Positions 25,442 through 33,357 of a stretch of 40,209 nucleotides of DNA are shown one piece after another. The stretch is from JBDNFP01 sp041689775. GTDB lineage: Bacteria > Bacteroidota > Bacteroidia > Cytophagales > Spirosomataceae. How positions within the stretch are numbered: position 1 is the stretch's first letter; the number at the start of each line of letters is the position of its first letter. The notes under the pieces were generated by a model. The model saw only the letters and a program-made list of their open reading frames with translations. It was not told where the DNA came from and did no database searches. The DNA lies in assembly GCA_041689775.1 (NCBI GenBank), contig JBDNFP010000129.1:1-40209 (forward strand). Reading direction: 5' to 3'. A program made the position numbers and the translations under genes.

Positions 25442-26459
25442 ACAAGGCACTTAAAAAATGCATGGTATCAACCCTGTCGGCAAAGTCGAATAAATTAGGT
25501 TGTTGAGCCTTTCCAAACGAGATAGTGGCTGGGGTAGTTTCTGGGTTTCCTACTATACACTGAATGGAGTCCTTTTGGGTAGCAAACGTCTCGCCTAAGG
25601 TTTCAATTGACTGATAAGCCTCATGGTAAACTACACTCAAAGGAGAAACCAACGCCTGGTTTCCTGTCATAATTAGGAAACCATTATCTAGATGTTCGGT
25701 CCGGTTTACCAATAAAATCGACCTGTTGTATTCATAATTATTGAAGTACTTGTGATGATTGGCATACATAGGCCTCAACTCTTCTGCACACTCAAATAAG
25801 GTTGTAAAGTCATAGTGTTCCGGAACATATAGTTTTGAGACATTACGGCAACCCAACCCGAAGAATAAAAGTATATCCTGCATGAGCTCTTTTAACTCTT
25901 CCCGGGTTTCGATACCAGTAAGTACCGCCACTGAGGTGCGATTTTTTCTAATGATATGGGGCTTTTTGGCAAAATAGTAATTGAAGTACCGTGCTGTATT
26001 GTCACTTCCCGTGGCGATGTAGGCGTCTGCCGCATTAATTCTATCGACGAAGGAAATGGAGTTGCTCAACTCAGGCTCAATCTTTACTAGTGTATTCAGT
26101 AGAAAATACATCAAAGGAGTATCGTCTTTGCTAAGCTTGGCCAGTAAATGATGCCCACTCAAAATAACCGACAAAGCATCATGAAAGCCTACTGCTGGTA
26201 TATTGCCAGCCATTACCACGCCAATTCTCTTTGGTAGAAGTACATCAGGGTAATTGTTAGCAAATTCAGAGAGTAGCTGAGGTTGGAGGAAATAATTACA
26301 GATAGTATCGAGGGCTAATTGACTATTTTCGGGCACAAACCAGCTATTCGTATTTCGGGCAGCGTACTTTATTTCTTCTAACTCTATCGAATGAGTAGGG
26401 TCATTGATGTACTCCCCTAATTTCACAAATGCGTTTATTCTTTTATTTCTAGATATCAT
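25440..26459 (-). CDS. Acyl-CoA reductase (LuxC-like)
   Basis: 339 residues, the short Bacteroidetes form of the LuxC/aldehyde-dehydrogenase-like family that reduces acyl-CoA (or acyl thioesters) to aldehyde with NAD(P)H. Seen: VVMAGNIPAVGFHDALSV (81-98, nucleotide-site region), AYIATGSDNTARYF (146-159), and the presumed thioester Cys204 in FFGLGCRNVSKLYVP. No signal peptide. It is divergent from the ferredoxin gene with a 131-base shared control region, a pairing I recognise from many Bacteroidetes genomes. Its physiological substrate in this group is not established to my knowledge. Confidence 0.9.
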   Translation of the reverse strand: MISRNKRINAFVKLGEYINDPTHSIELEEIKYAARNTNSWFVPENSQLALDTICNYFLQPQLLSEFANNYPDVLLPKRIGVVMAGNIPAVGFHDALSVILSGHHLLAKLSKDDTPLMYFLLNTLVKIEPELSNSISFVDRINAADAYIATGSDNTARYFNYYFAKKPHIIRKNRTSVAVLTGIETREELKELMQDILLFFGLGCRNVSKLYVPEHYDFTTLFECAEELRPMYANHHKYFNNYEYNRSILLVNRTEHLDNGFLIMTGNQALVSPLSVVYHEAYQSIETLGETFATQKDSIQCIVGNPETTPATISFGKAQQPNLFDFADRVDTMHFLSAL

Positions 26460-26512
26460 TTTACTATATATGCGTATTGTTCAATCTGAACGGTTAATTG
26501 TAAAGATATTGA

Positions 26513-26542
26513 TTGTTGGGAAACTTTAAATAGTTATATTTG
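26513..26542 (+). promoter_or_regulatory. Promoter of the ferredoxin gene
   Basis: TTG at 26513-26515, exactly 19 bases, then TATATTTG at 26535-26542, a full match to the Bacteroidetes consensus. The ATG is 48 bases beyond the box. Confidence 0.7.
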
Positions 26543-26576
26543 TTGTTCAATATTAGTTAATGTCGAACAAATATAA
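26534..26576. repeat. Inverted repeat in the acyl-CoA reductase/ferredoxin control region
   Basis: 11-base arms TTATATTTGTT (26534-26544) and AACAAATATAA (26566-26576), 21 bases apart. Each arm contains TATATTTG, so the repeat gives one -7 box on each strand. The plus-strand copy has a proper TTG upstream; the minus-strand one does not. It could be two divergent promoters or an operator. Confidence 0.6.
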
Positions 26577-26590
26577 ACAATCCGACGAGC

Positions 26591-26938
26591 ATGGCTATAA
26601 TGATAACCGATGAATGCATCAACTGTGGCGCTTGCGAACCAGAATGTCCTAACACAGCCATCTACGAGGGTGGAGTCGAATGGGCGTGGGGCGATGGTAC
26701 TAGTCTTGATGAAGTAGATTTTGGCGATGGTACCATCGTAAGTGGCAAAGAAAAACAGGTTCCTGTATCGAACGAATTTTACTATATAGTTTCTGATAAA
26801 TGTACTGAGTGCGTAGGTTTTCACGAAGAGCCTCAATGTGCGGCGGTATGTCCGGTGGATTGCTGCGTGCCAGATCCAGAACAAGAAGAAGATTCAGATA
26901 CCTTGCTTGCTAAGAAGTCTTGGTTGCACGCCGAATAA
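26591..26938 (+). CDS. 4Fe-4S dicluster ferredoxin
   Basis: 115 residues. Two cluster-binding sets: Cys9, 12, 15, 19 (CINCGACEPECP) and Cys71, 74, 83, 87 (CTECVGFHEEPQCAAVCP), the second with the longer spacing typical of FdxA/Alv-type dicluster ferredoxins. An extra CC pair follows at 91-92. The C-terminal tail is acidic. It carries electrons in the cytosol; the partner is not known. It is divergent from the acyl-CoA reductase gene, suggesting joint use or control, and is followed by a strong terminator. Confidence 0.95.
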   Translation: MAIMITDECINCGACEPECPNTAIYEGGVEWAWGDGTSLDEVDFGDGTIVSGKEKQVPVSNEFYYIVSDKCTECVGFHEEPQCAAVCPVDCCVPDPEQEEDSDTLLAKKSWLHAE

Positions 26939-26956
26939 TATAAATTACAATTAATT

Positions 26957-26986
26957 AAAGGGCTTACTTCGGTAAGCCCTTTTTTT
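26957..26986 (+). terminator. Terminator of the ferredoxin gene
   Basis: A perfect 11-base stem (26957-26967 with 26972-26982) closed by a TTCG tetraloop, followed by a run of T to 26986. A textbook intrinsic terminator. Confidence 0.92.
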
Positions 26987-27088
26987 GTGCCTAGTCCGGT
27001 TCAATGTATAATCCATTTATATAACTAAATATATATAGTTGACTATATCCGGTATGATAGTTAGTTTACTAACAATTTTGTCAAATTG

Positions 27089-27109
27089 TATTTAAACAGA
27101 ATAAAATTA
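27089..27109 (+). repeat. 21-base direct repeat, copy 1
   Basis: Identical over 21 bases to 27274-27294 (core TTTAAACAGAATAAAA). The copies are 164 bases apart, upstream of the porin gene. Confidence 0.8.
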
Positions 27110-27215
27110 ATTGTATAAAAATGAAAAATAATTGGTTTTTATGTTGAGAAATAAATGAAAAATTACACTAAAAGATGAATTTAATGTAAAAATGCTAATC
27201 AAATGACCATATTAT

Positions 27216-27245
27216 TTGATAATAACCATAAATAGTTAATATTTG
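27216..27245 (+). promoter_or_regulatory. Candidate promoter of the porin-amtB operon
   Basis: TTG at 27216-27218, 18 bases, then TAATATTTG (27237-27245), which has one extra base relative to TAnnTTTG. It lies 48 bases before the porin ATG. Tentative because of the extra base. Confidence 0.35.
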
Positions 27246-27273
27246 TCATGTAATTAATGGATAACTAAGTACT

Positions 27274-27294
27274 TATTTAAACAGAATAAAATTA
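27274..27294 (+). repeat. 21-base direct repeat, copy 2, overlapping the porin start codon
   Basis: Second copy of the 27089-27109 sequence. Its last base is the A of the porin ATG, so it covers the ribosome-binding region. Confidence 0.8.
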
Positions 27295-28511
27295 TGAAGA
27301 AGTTTTATTTCGCAGTATTATCTATTTTAATACCATTTTTGGGTTTTGCCAAGGGTGATGAAGAAACTACCAAGAAAGTTGAAGATCAAAAACAAACCAC
27401 TGTGGTGGAAGAAGAAGCCGATGGGAAAAGTCCTTTCACCTTTTCCGGGTATTTGGATTCTTACTATATTGGTAATCTTAATAAGCCACAATCACGTTCC
27501 AATCTGGGACCATATTACGCTCGAGCATTCGATCAGGTTTCAGGTCAATTCCAACTTGGTCTGGTTCAGACCAAAATGACCTACACCAACGATAAATCTG
27601 AGGCGGTAGTCGATCTCACCTTTGGTCCGAACGCTGATCTTGGTAATTATGGCAACGCTATTGGTCCTTTGGGGTCTACTAGTATGGCATTAGCCATTAA
27701 GCAAGCTTACTTCACGTATAATTTTACTGATAAGTTTTCGATGACCGCTGGTCAATTTGGAACCCACATTGGGTATGAGGTAATTGATGCTCCGGTGAAC
27801 TTTAACTATTCACTTTCTAACCTATTTAATAACGGCCCTTTTTATCACACTGGCTTGAAAGCAACGTACTCTTTTGCTGACAACGCCTCGCTGATGATAG
27901 GATTGGTGAATAACGTAGATGGTCTTGGTGATAACAACCGGAAGAAAGGATTTATCAGTCAGTTGTTTGTGGCACCCGTAGAGAACTGGAACGTATATCT
28001 AAACTTCATCAATAGTAACGAAGCAAGTGCCGATGTTCCTTCGGTAAGTGCTGATAATGCTTACTATCGTTTGTTTGATATCACCACCAGCTACCAAATA
28101 ACCGAGAAATTCCTTTTGGGGTTAAATGCCGCTTATGGTGCCCAAAAAGGTGATTACCAGGGTGGCGGAGGCCCTTCTGAGACCAAAACATGGGGCGGTG
28201 CTGCTGTATACGCCAACCTTGCGATTACTGATGGATTTGGCATTGGTGCTCGTTACGAAAACTTTAATAACCAAAGCGGAGTCCGTGCGGTGTTGAACCG
28301 CTTGGATGAAGGAACAACCGTAAATTCTTTCACCTTAACCGGAAACATTTCTCTGGGAGACGGTCATATCTTCCTGAAACCCGAAATACGGATTGATAGC
28401 TACCCTAAAATTTCCGGTGCGACTGAGGTACAGCAATTTGAAGATTCAAGCGGACGCTTTACTAAGAATAGTCAAACAACCATTGGGATGGCCTTCATTT
28501 ATTCATTCTAA
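27294..28511 (+). CDS. Outer-membrane porin, OmpL-like (BBP2 family)
   Basis: 405 residues. Signal peptide about 1-19 (ends LGFAK). A charged linker (about 20-45) precedes alternating beta-strand-like segments, beginning FTFSGYLDSYYIGNLNKPQ, and the chain ends in YSF, the aromatic end expected of a beta-barrel. It should form a channel in the outer membrane. The next gene, 64 bases on, is the ammonium channel, so this porin may supply ammonium or nitrogen compounds to the periplasm. That link is from context; the pore's selectivity cannot be read from sequence. Confidence 0.87.
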   Translation: MKKFYFAVLSILIPFLGFAKGDEETTKKVEDQKQTTVVEEEADGKSPFTFSGYLDSYYIGNLNKPQSRSNLGPYYARAFDQVSGQFQLGLVQTKMTYTNDKSEAVVDLTFGPNADLGNYGNAIGPLGSTSMALAIKQAYFTYNFTDKFSMTAGQFGTHIGYEVIDAPVNFNYSLSNLFNNGPFYHTGLKATYSFADNASLMIGLVNNVDGLGDNNRKKGFISQLFVAPVENWNVYLNFINSNEASADVPSVSADNAYYRLFDITTSYQITEKFLLGLNAAYGAQKGDYQGGGGPSETKTWGGAAVYANLAITDGFGIGARYENFNNQSGVRAVLNRLDEGTTVNSFTLTGNISLGDGHIFLKPEIRIDSYPKISGATEVQQFEDSSGRFTKNSQTTIGMAFIYSF

Positions 28512-28575
28512 GAGTACCCCTTAACAAAGCCGAGCAACCGAGAATTCCCAAAAGTAAGTACAACCAAAATCATTC

Positions 28576-29910
28576 ATGAAAATGCAAAAACCCAATTACA
28601 TTCCCCTCATTATTCTGTTAGTGATTAGCCTAATTGGAATATTTGTGCCATCGGTTCCGACTCAAATTGTGACCGAAGGACTTGATACCGGAGACATTGC
28701 CTGGATGCTGGTAGCTTCCGCAATGGTACTACTGATGACGCCAGGACTAGCCTATTTTTATGGTGGTATGGTAAATAACAAAAATGTTATATCAACGATG
28801 CTCCAAAGTTTTATAGCTATGGGCGTAATCAGTGTTTTGTGGGTGACAGTTGGTTTTAGCCTAGCCTTTGGTGATTCAATCGGTGGATTCTTTGGGAATC
28901 CTGCGTCATTTTTCATGTTTAATGGTGTACTGGAATCAAAACCTTGGTCTCTAGCACCTACTATTCCTTTGGCTTTGTTTGCTTTCTTTCAGTTGAAGTT
29001 CGCAGTGATCACGCCTGCACTCGTAACAGGATCAATGGCTGAGCGGGTTAATTTCCGTTCGTATGTGCTCTTTATAATCCTTTTTAGCCTATTTGTTTAC
29101 GCACCACTGGCGCACTGGACTTGGCACCCCGAGGGGCTTCTGTTCAAAATGGGAGTACTTGACTTTGCCGGTGGTACTGTAGTACACATGTCAGCGGGTT
29201 GGGCTGCTTTTGCCGGTGCATTATATTTAAAAAGACGGAAGTCTCACGTGGAATCAACTGTATTACCCCCTGCTAATATTCCTTTCGTATTGTTAGGTAC
29301 TGGTCTGTTATGGTTTGGTTGGTTCGGATTTAACGCCGGATCAGCAGTAGGTGCATCAGCACTCGCTGTATCCGCATTTGCTACTACCAATACCGCAGCG
29401 GGTGCTGGTGGTCTGGCCTGGATTTTATTCGACGCGGCCAAAGGAAAGAAAGTTTCTGCCCTTGGCTTTTGTATCGGTGCAGTAGTCGGCCTTGTTGCTA
29501 TTACGCCCGCTGCTGGATTCGTAACAATTCCTGCCTCAATATTTATTGGAGTTATTGCTTCGATCACTAGTAATTACATTGCGCATCTTCGCTCGAAGTC
29601 TACCCTTGACGACACCCTTGACGTTTTTCCTTGCCACGGTGTTGGAGGTATGGTAGGTATGATTATGACCGGAATTTTCGCCAGCAGTGGTGTTAACAGT
29701 GGAGTTGTTGATCAAGGCCTGGCTTACGGTGAAACGACCTTATTTTTCAATCACATGATCGCGTTAGTGATTGTATCAGCTTTCGCTTTCGGAATGTCAT
29801 TGCTTCTACTAAAAGTCACCGATCTTATTCTTCCATTACGAGTTTCGGAAGAGGACGAGAAGGTTGGATTGGATATCAGTCAGCACGATGAGTTCTTGGT
29901 AGAAGCTTAA
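28576..29910 (+). CDS. amtB: Ammonium transporter
   Basis: 444 residues, the Amt/MEP/Rh channel with about 11 membrane helices. Seen: DTGDIAWMLVASAMVLLMTP (37-56), TPGLAYFYGGMV, ITPALVTGSMAERV, and the twin pore histidines His204 (GGTVVHMSAGWAAF) and His354 (CHGVGGMVGMIMTG). It moves ammonium/ammonia across the inner membrane. The N-terminal hydrophobic segment before residue 30 may be a cleaved signal, as in other Amt proteins. A second ATG two codons on is possible. No glnK lies beside it, unlike in many bacteria. Cotranscribed with the porin, and near two glutamine synthetase genes. Confidence 0.97.
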   Translation: MKMQKPNYIPLIILLVISLIGIFVPSVPTQIVTEGLDTGDIAWMLVASAMVLLMTPGLAYFYGGMVNNKNVISTMLQSFIAMGVISVLWVTVGFSLAFGDSIGGFFGNPASFFMFNGVLESKPWSLAPTIPLALFAFFQLKFAVITPALVTGSMAERVNFRSYVLFIILFSLFVYAPLAHWTWHPEGLLFKMGVLDFAGGTVVHMSAGWAAFAGALYLKRRKSHVESTVLPPANIPFVLLGTGLLWFGWFGFNAGSAVGASALAVSAFATTNTAAGAGGLAWILFDAAKGKKVSALGFCIGAVVGLVAITPAAGFVTIPASIFIGVIASITSNYIAHLRSKSTLDDTLDVFPCHGVGGMVGMIMTGIFASSGVNSGVVDQGLAYGETTLFFNHMIALVIVSAFAFGMSLLLLKVTDLILPLRVSEEDEKVGLDISQHDEFLVEA

Positions 29911-29926
29911 AATACTTATACGGAAC

Positions 29927-29961
29927 ACAACAAAACCACAGTGTTTCTGTGGTTTTGTTGT
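29927..29961. terminator. Bidirectional terminator between amtB and mtaB
   Basis: A perfect 15-base stem (29927-29941 with 29947-29961) around a five-base loop, placed between convergent genes. The stem itself has A4 and T4 runs. Confidence 0.8.
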
Positions 29962-30031
29962 ACTTAAAAGAAGTTGTCTGCCTTTGGTGGTCAACTTCTT
30001 CGTATATAAAGGAGTACAACCTAAGAAGAAG

Positions 30032-31375
30032 TTATACCGCCAAAACGGACGAATGAAGGATGATTACATCACTTTCTTCTACTTCAAAAATACCGTTTTC
30101 ATTTATTTGGGTGAGAAGTACTTCCTTGGTTTCGTTGATCAGGAGTGGATCGTATCTAGCAGAAATCCTGACATAATTCTCAGTAAATCCCTGCATTTTT
30201 CCATCCTGAACGTCATCCTCAAAAAGTACCTGATGGGTTGTTCCCGTTTGTGATTCGTAGAAAGCTCTCTTTTTCTTGTCAGAAAGGATATGAAGCATCT
30301 TTGACCGTTCCGAACGTATTTTCTTCGGTACCACCGGCTTTATTTCTAAAGCACTGGTGTTGTCCCTTTCGGAATAGGTAAATACGTGTAAGTAAGAAAT
30401 ATTGAGTTGGTTAAGAAACTCGTAAGTAGCCAGAAACTCTTCATGAGTCTCGCCAGGATGCCCCACGATTACATCTACCCCAATACAGCAGTCTGGCATT
30501 AAGCCCTTTATCTTTTGGACCCGGTCAACGTAAAGATCTCGGCGATACCTTCGCTTCATCAATCCTAACATGGTATTAGAGCCCGATTGTAGCGGAATAT
30601 GGAAATGGGGTACAAATCGCTTTGATTTAGCAACAAATTCAATGATAGTATCCGATAATAGATTTGGTTCGATTGATGAAATCCGGAAGCGTTCGATACC
30701 TTCTACTTCATCCAATGCCTTTATGAGGTCAAGAAATGAGGTCTCGCGGGTCCCGTTTTTAATTCCAAAGTCTCCGATATTAACACCAGTCAAGACAATT
30801 TCTTTTACTCCTTTTGCGGCGATCTCTTTGGCCGCCCTTACTACGTTTTGGATACTGTCTGAACGGCTTTTGCCTCGGGCAAGCGGAATGGTGCAGTAGG
30901 AGCAAGGGTAATCACATCCATCCTGTACTTTCAGAAAAGTACGGGTGCGATCATTTAACGAGTAGGATGTATGATATTCTATTGCTTCTTCAATGGAGGA
31001 GGTAAGCACCTGCGCCTTGGTGCCAACGGGTACTTTATGGAAGGTGTCCATCAACTCTACCAATCTGAATTTTTCCGCCGCACCTAATACTGCATCAACC
31101 CCCGGTATTTCAGAAATTTCGGTTGGTTTGAGCTGGGCATAGCAACCGATGATCGCAACAAACCCATCCGGGTTAATTTGTTGGGCTTCTCTGACAATTT
31201 TGCGACATTTTTTATCGGCGTTATCAGTAACTGAGCAAGTATTAATGATAAATATGTCAGGTGATTGATTAAACTCTACCTTCTTGTACCCTTTATCCTC
31301 AAACATCCTGGAAATTGAGGATGTCTCAGAATAGTTTAATTTACAACCTAGTGTATAGAAAGCTACTCTCTTCAT
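30032..31375 (-). CDS. mtaB: tRNA t6A37 methylthiotransferase MtaB
   Basis: 447 residues from the ATG at 31375; a TTG two codons upstream is less likely. Radical-SAM methylthiotransferase that converts t6A37 to ms2t6A in tRNAs reading ANN codons. The N-terminal cluster cysteines are Cys11 (TLGCKLN), Cys47 (NTCSVTD) and Cys78 (IGCYAQ). The radical-SAM triad is Cys154, Cys158, Cys161 (GCDYPCSYCTIP). A C-terminal TRAM-like domain follows. The TLGCKLN form and overall length favour MtaB over MiaB and RimO. It follows the LTA-synthase-like gene by 38 bases and ends against the amtB terminator. Confidence 0.95.
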   Translation of the reverse strand: MKRVAFYTLGCKLNYSETSSISRMFEDKGYKKVEFNQSPDIFIINTCSVTDNADKKCRKIVREAQQINPDGFVAIIGCYAQLKPTEISEIPGVDAVLGAAEKFRLVELMDTFHKVPVGTKAQVLTSSIEEAIEYHTSYSLNDRTRTFLKVQDGCDYPCSYCTIPLARGKSRSDSIQNVVRAAKEIAAKGVKEIVLTGVNIGDFGIKNGTRETSFLDLIKALDEVEGIERFRISSIEPNLLSDTIIEFVAKSKRFVPHFHIPLQSGSNTMLGLMKRRYRRDLYVDRVQKIKGLMPDCCIGVDVIVGHPGETHEEFLATYEFLNQLNISYLHVFTYSERDNTSALEIKPVVPKKIRSERSKMLHILSDKKKRAFYESQTGTTHQVLFEDDVQDGKMQGFTENYVRISARYDPLLINETKEVLLTQINENGIFEVEESDVIILHSSVLAV

Positions 31376-31413
31376 TTTCAATAATTTTATGGTGTAAAGC
31401 TACTCATTTTGAC

Positions 31414-33249
31414 CTAACGACTTAAAAAATCATCGAATAAGCTTTGTTGGTAGGCCCGCCCGATGCGCTTGTCATTTTCTGTGATGATGCCTTTTTTCTC
31501 CATGTCGATCTGTCCTACATTGTCGAAAGTGAAATTACCATTGGTTTTCATGAATCCGAAACCATTATTAAACGAGTAGAAAGCAAAAGGAGTTCTACCG
31601 GATTGGAATAGATTTTTACTCCACATAAATTTATCAGCATTGAACCCAAATTGACCAAGTAAAGTTGAAGCGAGATCCACTTGTGAGCCGATGGAATCAA
31701 ATACCATTCCCTTATCTTTCAGTACACCACCCAACCAAAGCATCGGAATGTGAAATTGGCTTGGTTTATCACTTTCGGTTTTGGGCATTGGGTGCCCATG
31801 ATCAGCAATAATGATGACTAGCGTGTCGTCCCACCAGGGTTTTGTCTTAGCTTCCCTGATAAATTCTCCAATACTAGTATCAGTATAGTGCAGGGAATTT
31901 AAAAATAGATGCTCATTATCCTTTCCCTCGATCACGGTTTTTGCCGGAACTTCAAAGGGTTCGTGACTACTTAAAGTAAATAGGGTTGAAAAGAAGGGGG
32001 ATTTTTGTTGGTCTAGGTCTTTGATGAGTCGGTTCAGAACCACGTGATCATGGGCTCCCCATTTTGAATTCATTTCTTCTTCATCAAATGAATTCCGATC
32101 GATAATCTGATCGAATCTCTCTTGTAGTAGATATGATTTAATGTTGGCAAATTCGGTTTCACCCCCGTAGTAAAAAGACGTGCTATAACCCTTAGATCTA
32201 AAAACGTGCGGTAGAGAAGGCAATGATGCGGTTTTGGTAGGGAGTTTTATAATCGAGGTAATTGGCTGAGCAGGGTAGCCACTCAGAATAGAAATTAGGC
32301 CTTTATCACTACGATCACCGCTGGCATACATAGTAGAAAATAAAATACCTTCTTTTGCCAGTGATTCAAATTGGGGTGTGATATTGGGGAGTCCACCAAG
32401 TGGTGCCACAACTTTGGCGGTAAAACTTTCCCAAATTATAATAATTATATTGGTGGCAGAGTCAACTTTGATTATCTGGGTAATTCCGGATTCTTGGGTT
32501 GAAAGGGAAGCCATCAAGGACTTTGCCTCCGATTCATTCATTACCTTAAATGGATTAGTGTCAAAGTCGGACTTATTAAAAAGGGAGCTGAAAAAATTCC
32601 AGGATGGATTTATAGCTAGTTGATTGGCGAAGTTATTTGAGGAATAGTACACAGAGCTCTCATTCATTGGGGCTAGCTGGAATCCTCCCCGTATTGGGAT
32701 AACTAGTGCCCCACTCAGTAATATAAATAGCGCCGGGGTAAGGAATTGTTGGGATTTAGTCAATTTATCAATTCGGGCTACACCAAATTTATAATGTACC
32801 CAATAGAGCAGGCCACTCAAAGTAATGAAAATAAAGAGGAGTAACGATAACGGAGCGGATCCCATGGAGGCCATTGCTTCCTTTGGGTGGACAAGATAAT
32901 GAAGCGGTGTACTATCGAGCCTGAAACCCCAGACTTTGAAAACTTCCAGGTCCACCGTAATAATTAGTGCTATCACTATCGAAATAGTAACTGTATAATA
33001 GTTTAGGAATATCTGATACCATTTCCATCGTTTGGCAGTCCCTGCCATAATCAAGGTTGGTAGTAGAAGTAGGTAAGCTGAAAAGGAAATATCCATTTTG
33101 AGCCCGTGCCAGGCTGAAGATAGGAAAATGGATAGTGTATGCTGACCGGAATTAAAGTACTGATAGGCAAAAAAGAGGGAACGCGTAATCTGGAAAACTA
33201 TTACCCATAGGATACCAATGATTCCGACTAAATTTATTCTACTAATCAT
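31414..33249 (-). CDS. LTA-synthase-like sulfatase-family membrane enzyme
   Basis: 611 residues from the ATG at 33249; a TTG one codon earlier is also in frame. Five hydrophobic segments in the first 190 residues anchor a large extracytoplasmic domain of the alkaline-phosphatase/sulfatase superfamily. Metal and active-site elements: IIIIIWESFTAK (Glu274), SGDRSDKGLISILSGYPAQP (Ser314 where the nucleophile is expected), SSHEPF (His429), and IIADHGHPMP (Asp483, His484). Relatives move glycerol-phosphate or phosphoethanolamine groups from phospholipids to cell-surface glycans. A Gram-negative Bacteroidetes would not have lipoteichoic acid, so the acceptor is probably another envelope polymer. 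It is divergent from glnN and followed by mtaB. Confidence 0.9.
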   Translation of the reverse strand: MISRINLVGIIGILWVIVFQITRSLFFAYQYFNSGQHTLSIFLSSAWHGLKMDISFSAYLLLLPTLIMAGTAKRWKWYQIFLNYYTVTISIVIALIITVDLEVFKVWGFRLDSTPLHYLVHPKEAMASMGSAPLSLLLFIFITLSGLLYWVHYKFGVARIDKLTKSQQFLTPALFILLSGALVIPIRGGFQLAPMNESSVYYSSNNFANQLAINPSWNFFSSLFNKSDFDTNPFKVMNESEAKSLMASLSTQESGITQIIKVDSATNIIIIIWESFTAKVVAPLGGLPNITPQFESLAKEGILFSTMYASGDRSDKGLISILSGYPAQPITSIIKLPTKTASLPSLPHVFRSKGYSTSFYYGGETEFANIKSYLLQERFDQIIDRNSFDEEEMNSKWGAHDHVVLNRLIKDLDQQKSPFFSTLFTLSSHEPFEVPAKTVIEGKDNEHLFLNSLHYTDTSIGEFIREAKTKPWWDDTLVIIIADHGHPMPKTESDKPSQFHIPMLWLGGVLKDKGMVFDSIGSQVDLASTLLGQFGFNADKFMWSKNLFQSGRTPFAFYSFNNGFGFMKTNGNFTFDNVGQIDMEKKGIITENDKRIGRAYQQSLFDDFLSR

Positions 33250-33324
33250 CAACTACTATTTATTTCACAAAAGTCAGTTTTAATTTAAATAAGTACTATT
33301 ATTTTTAATGAAAATTTAACATTT

Positions 33325-33338
33325 AGTCAATATTGACT
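33325..33338. promoter_or_regulatory. Palindrome upstream of glnN, possible operator
   Basis: AGTCAATATTGACT is a perfect 14-base palindrome centred 26 bases before the glnN start codon, in the 108-base gap shared with the divergent LTA-synthase-like gene. The position suits a repressor or activator site; no protein can be named. Confidence 0.45.
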
Positions 33339-33357
33339 GTAAAAAATAGGTATCCCT

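Larger units (their letters stand above)
26987..27293. other. AT-rich intergenic region before the porin-amtB genes
   Basis: About 307 bases without a credible gene. It holds an inverted repeat ATATAGT-TG-ACTATAT (27033-27048), the first copy of a 21-base direct repeat (27089-27109), and a near-consensus promoter (27216-27245). No tRNA or stable RNA fold was recognised. Confidence 0.6.

Noticed and set aside
26534..26884. 116-residue minus-strand open frame over the ferredoxin gene
   Set aside because: Antisense to both cluster-binding regions of a clear ferredoxin; composition is that of a reversed Cys-rich gene.
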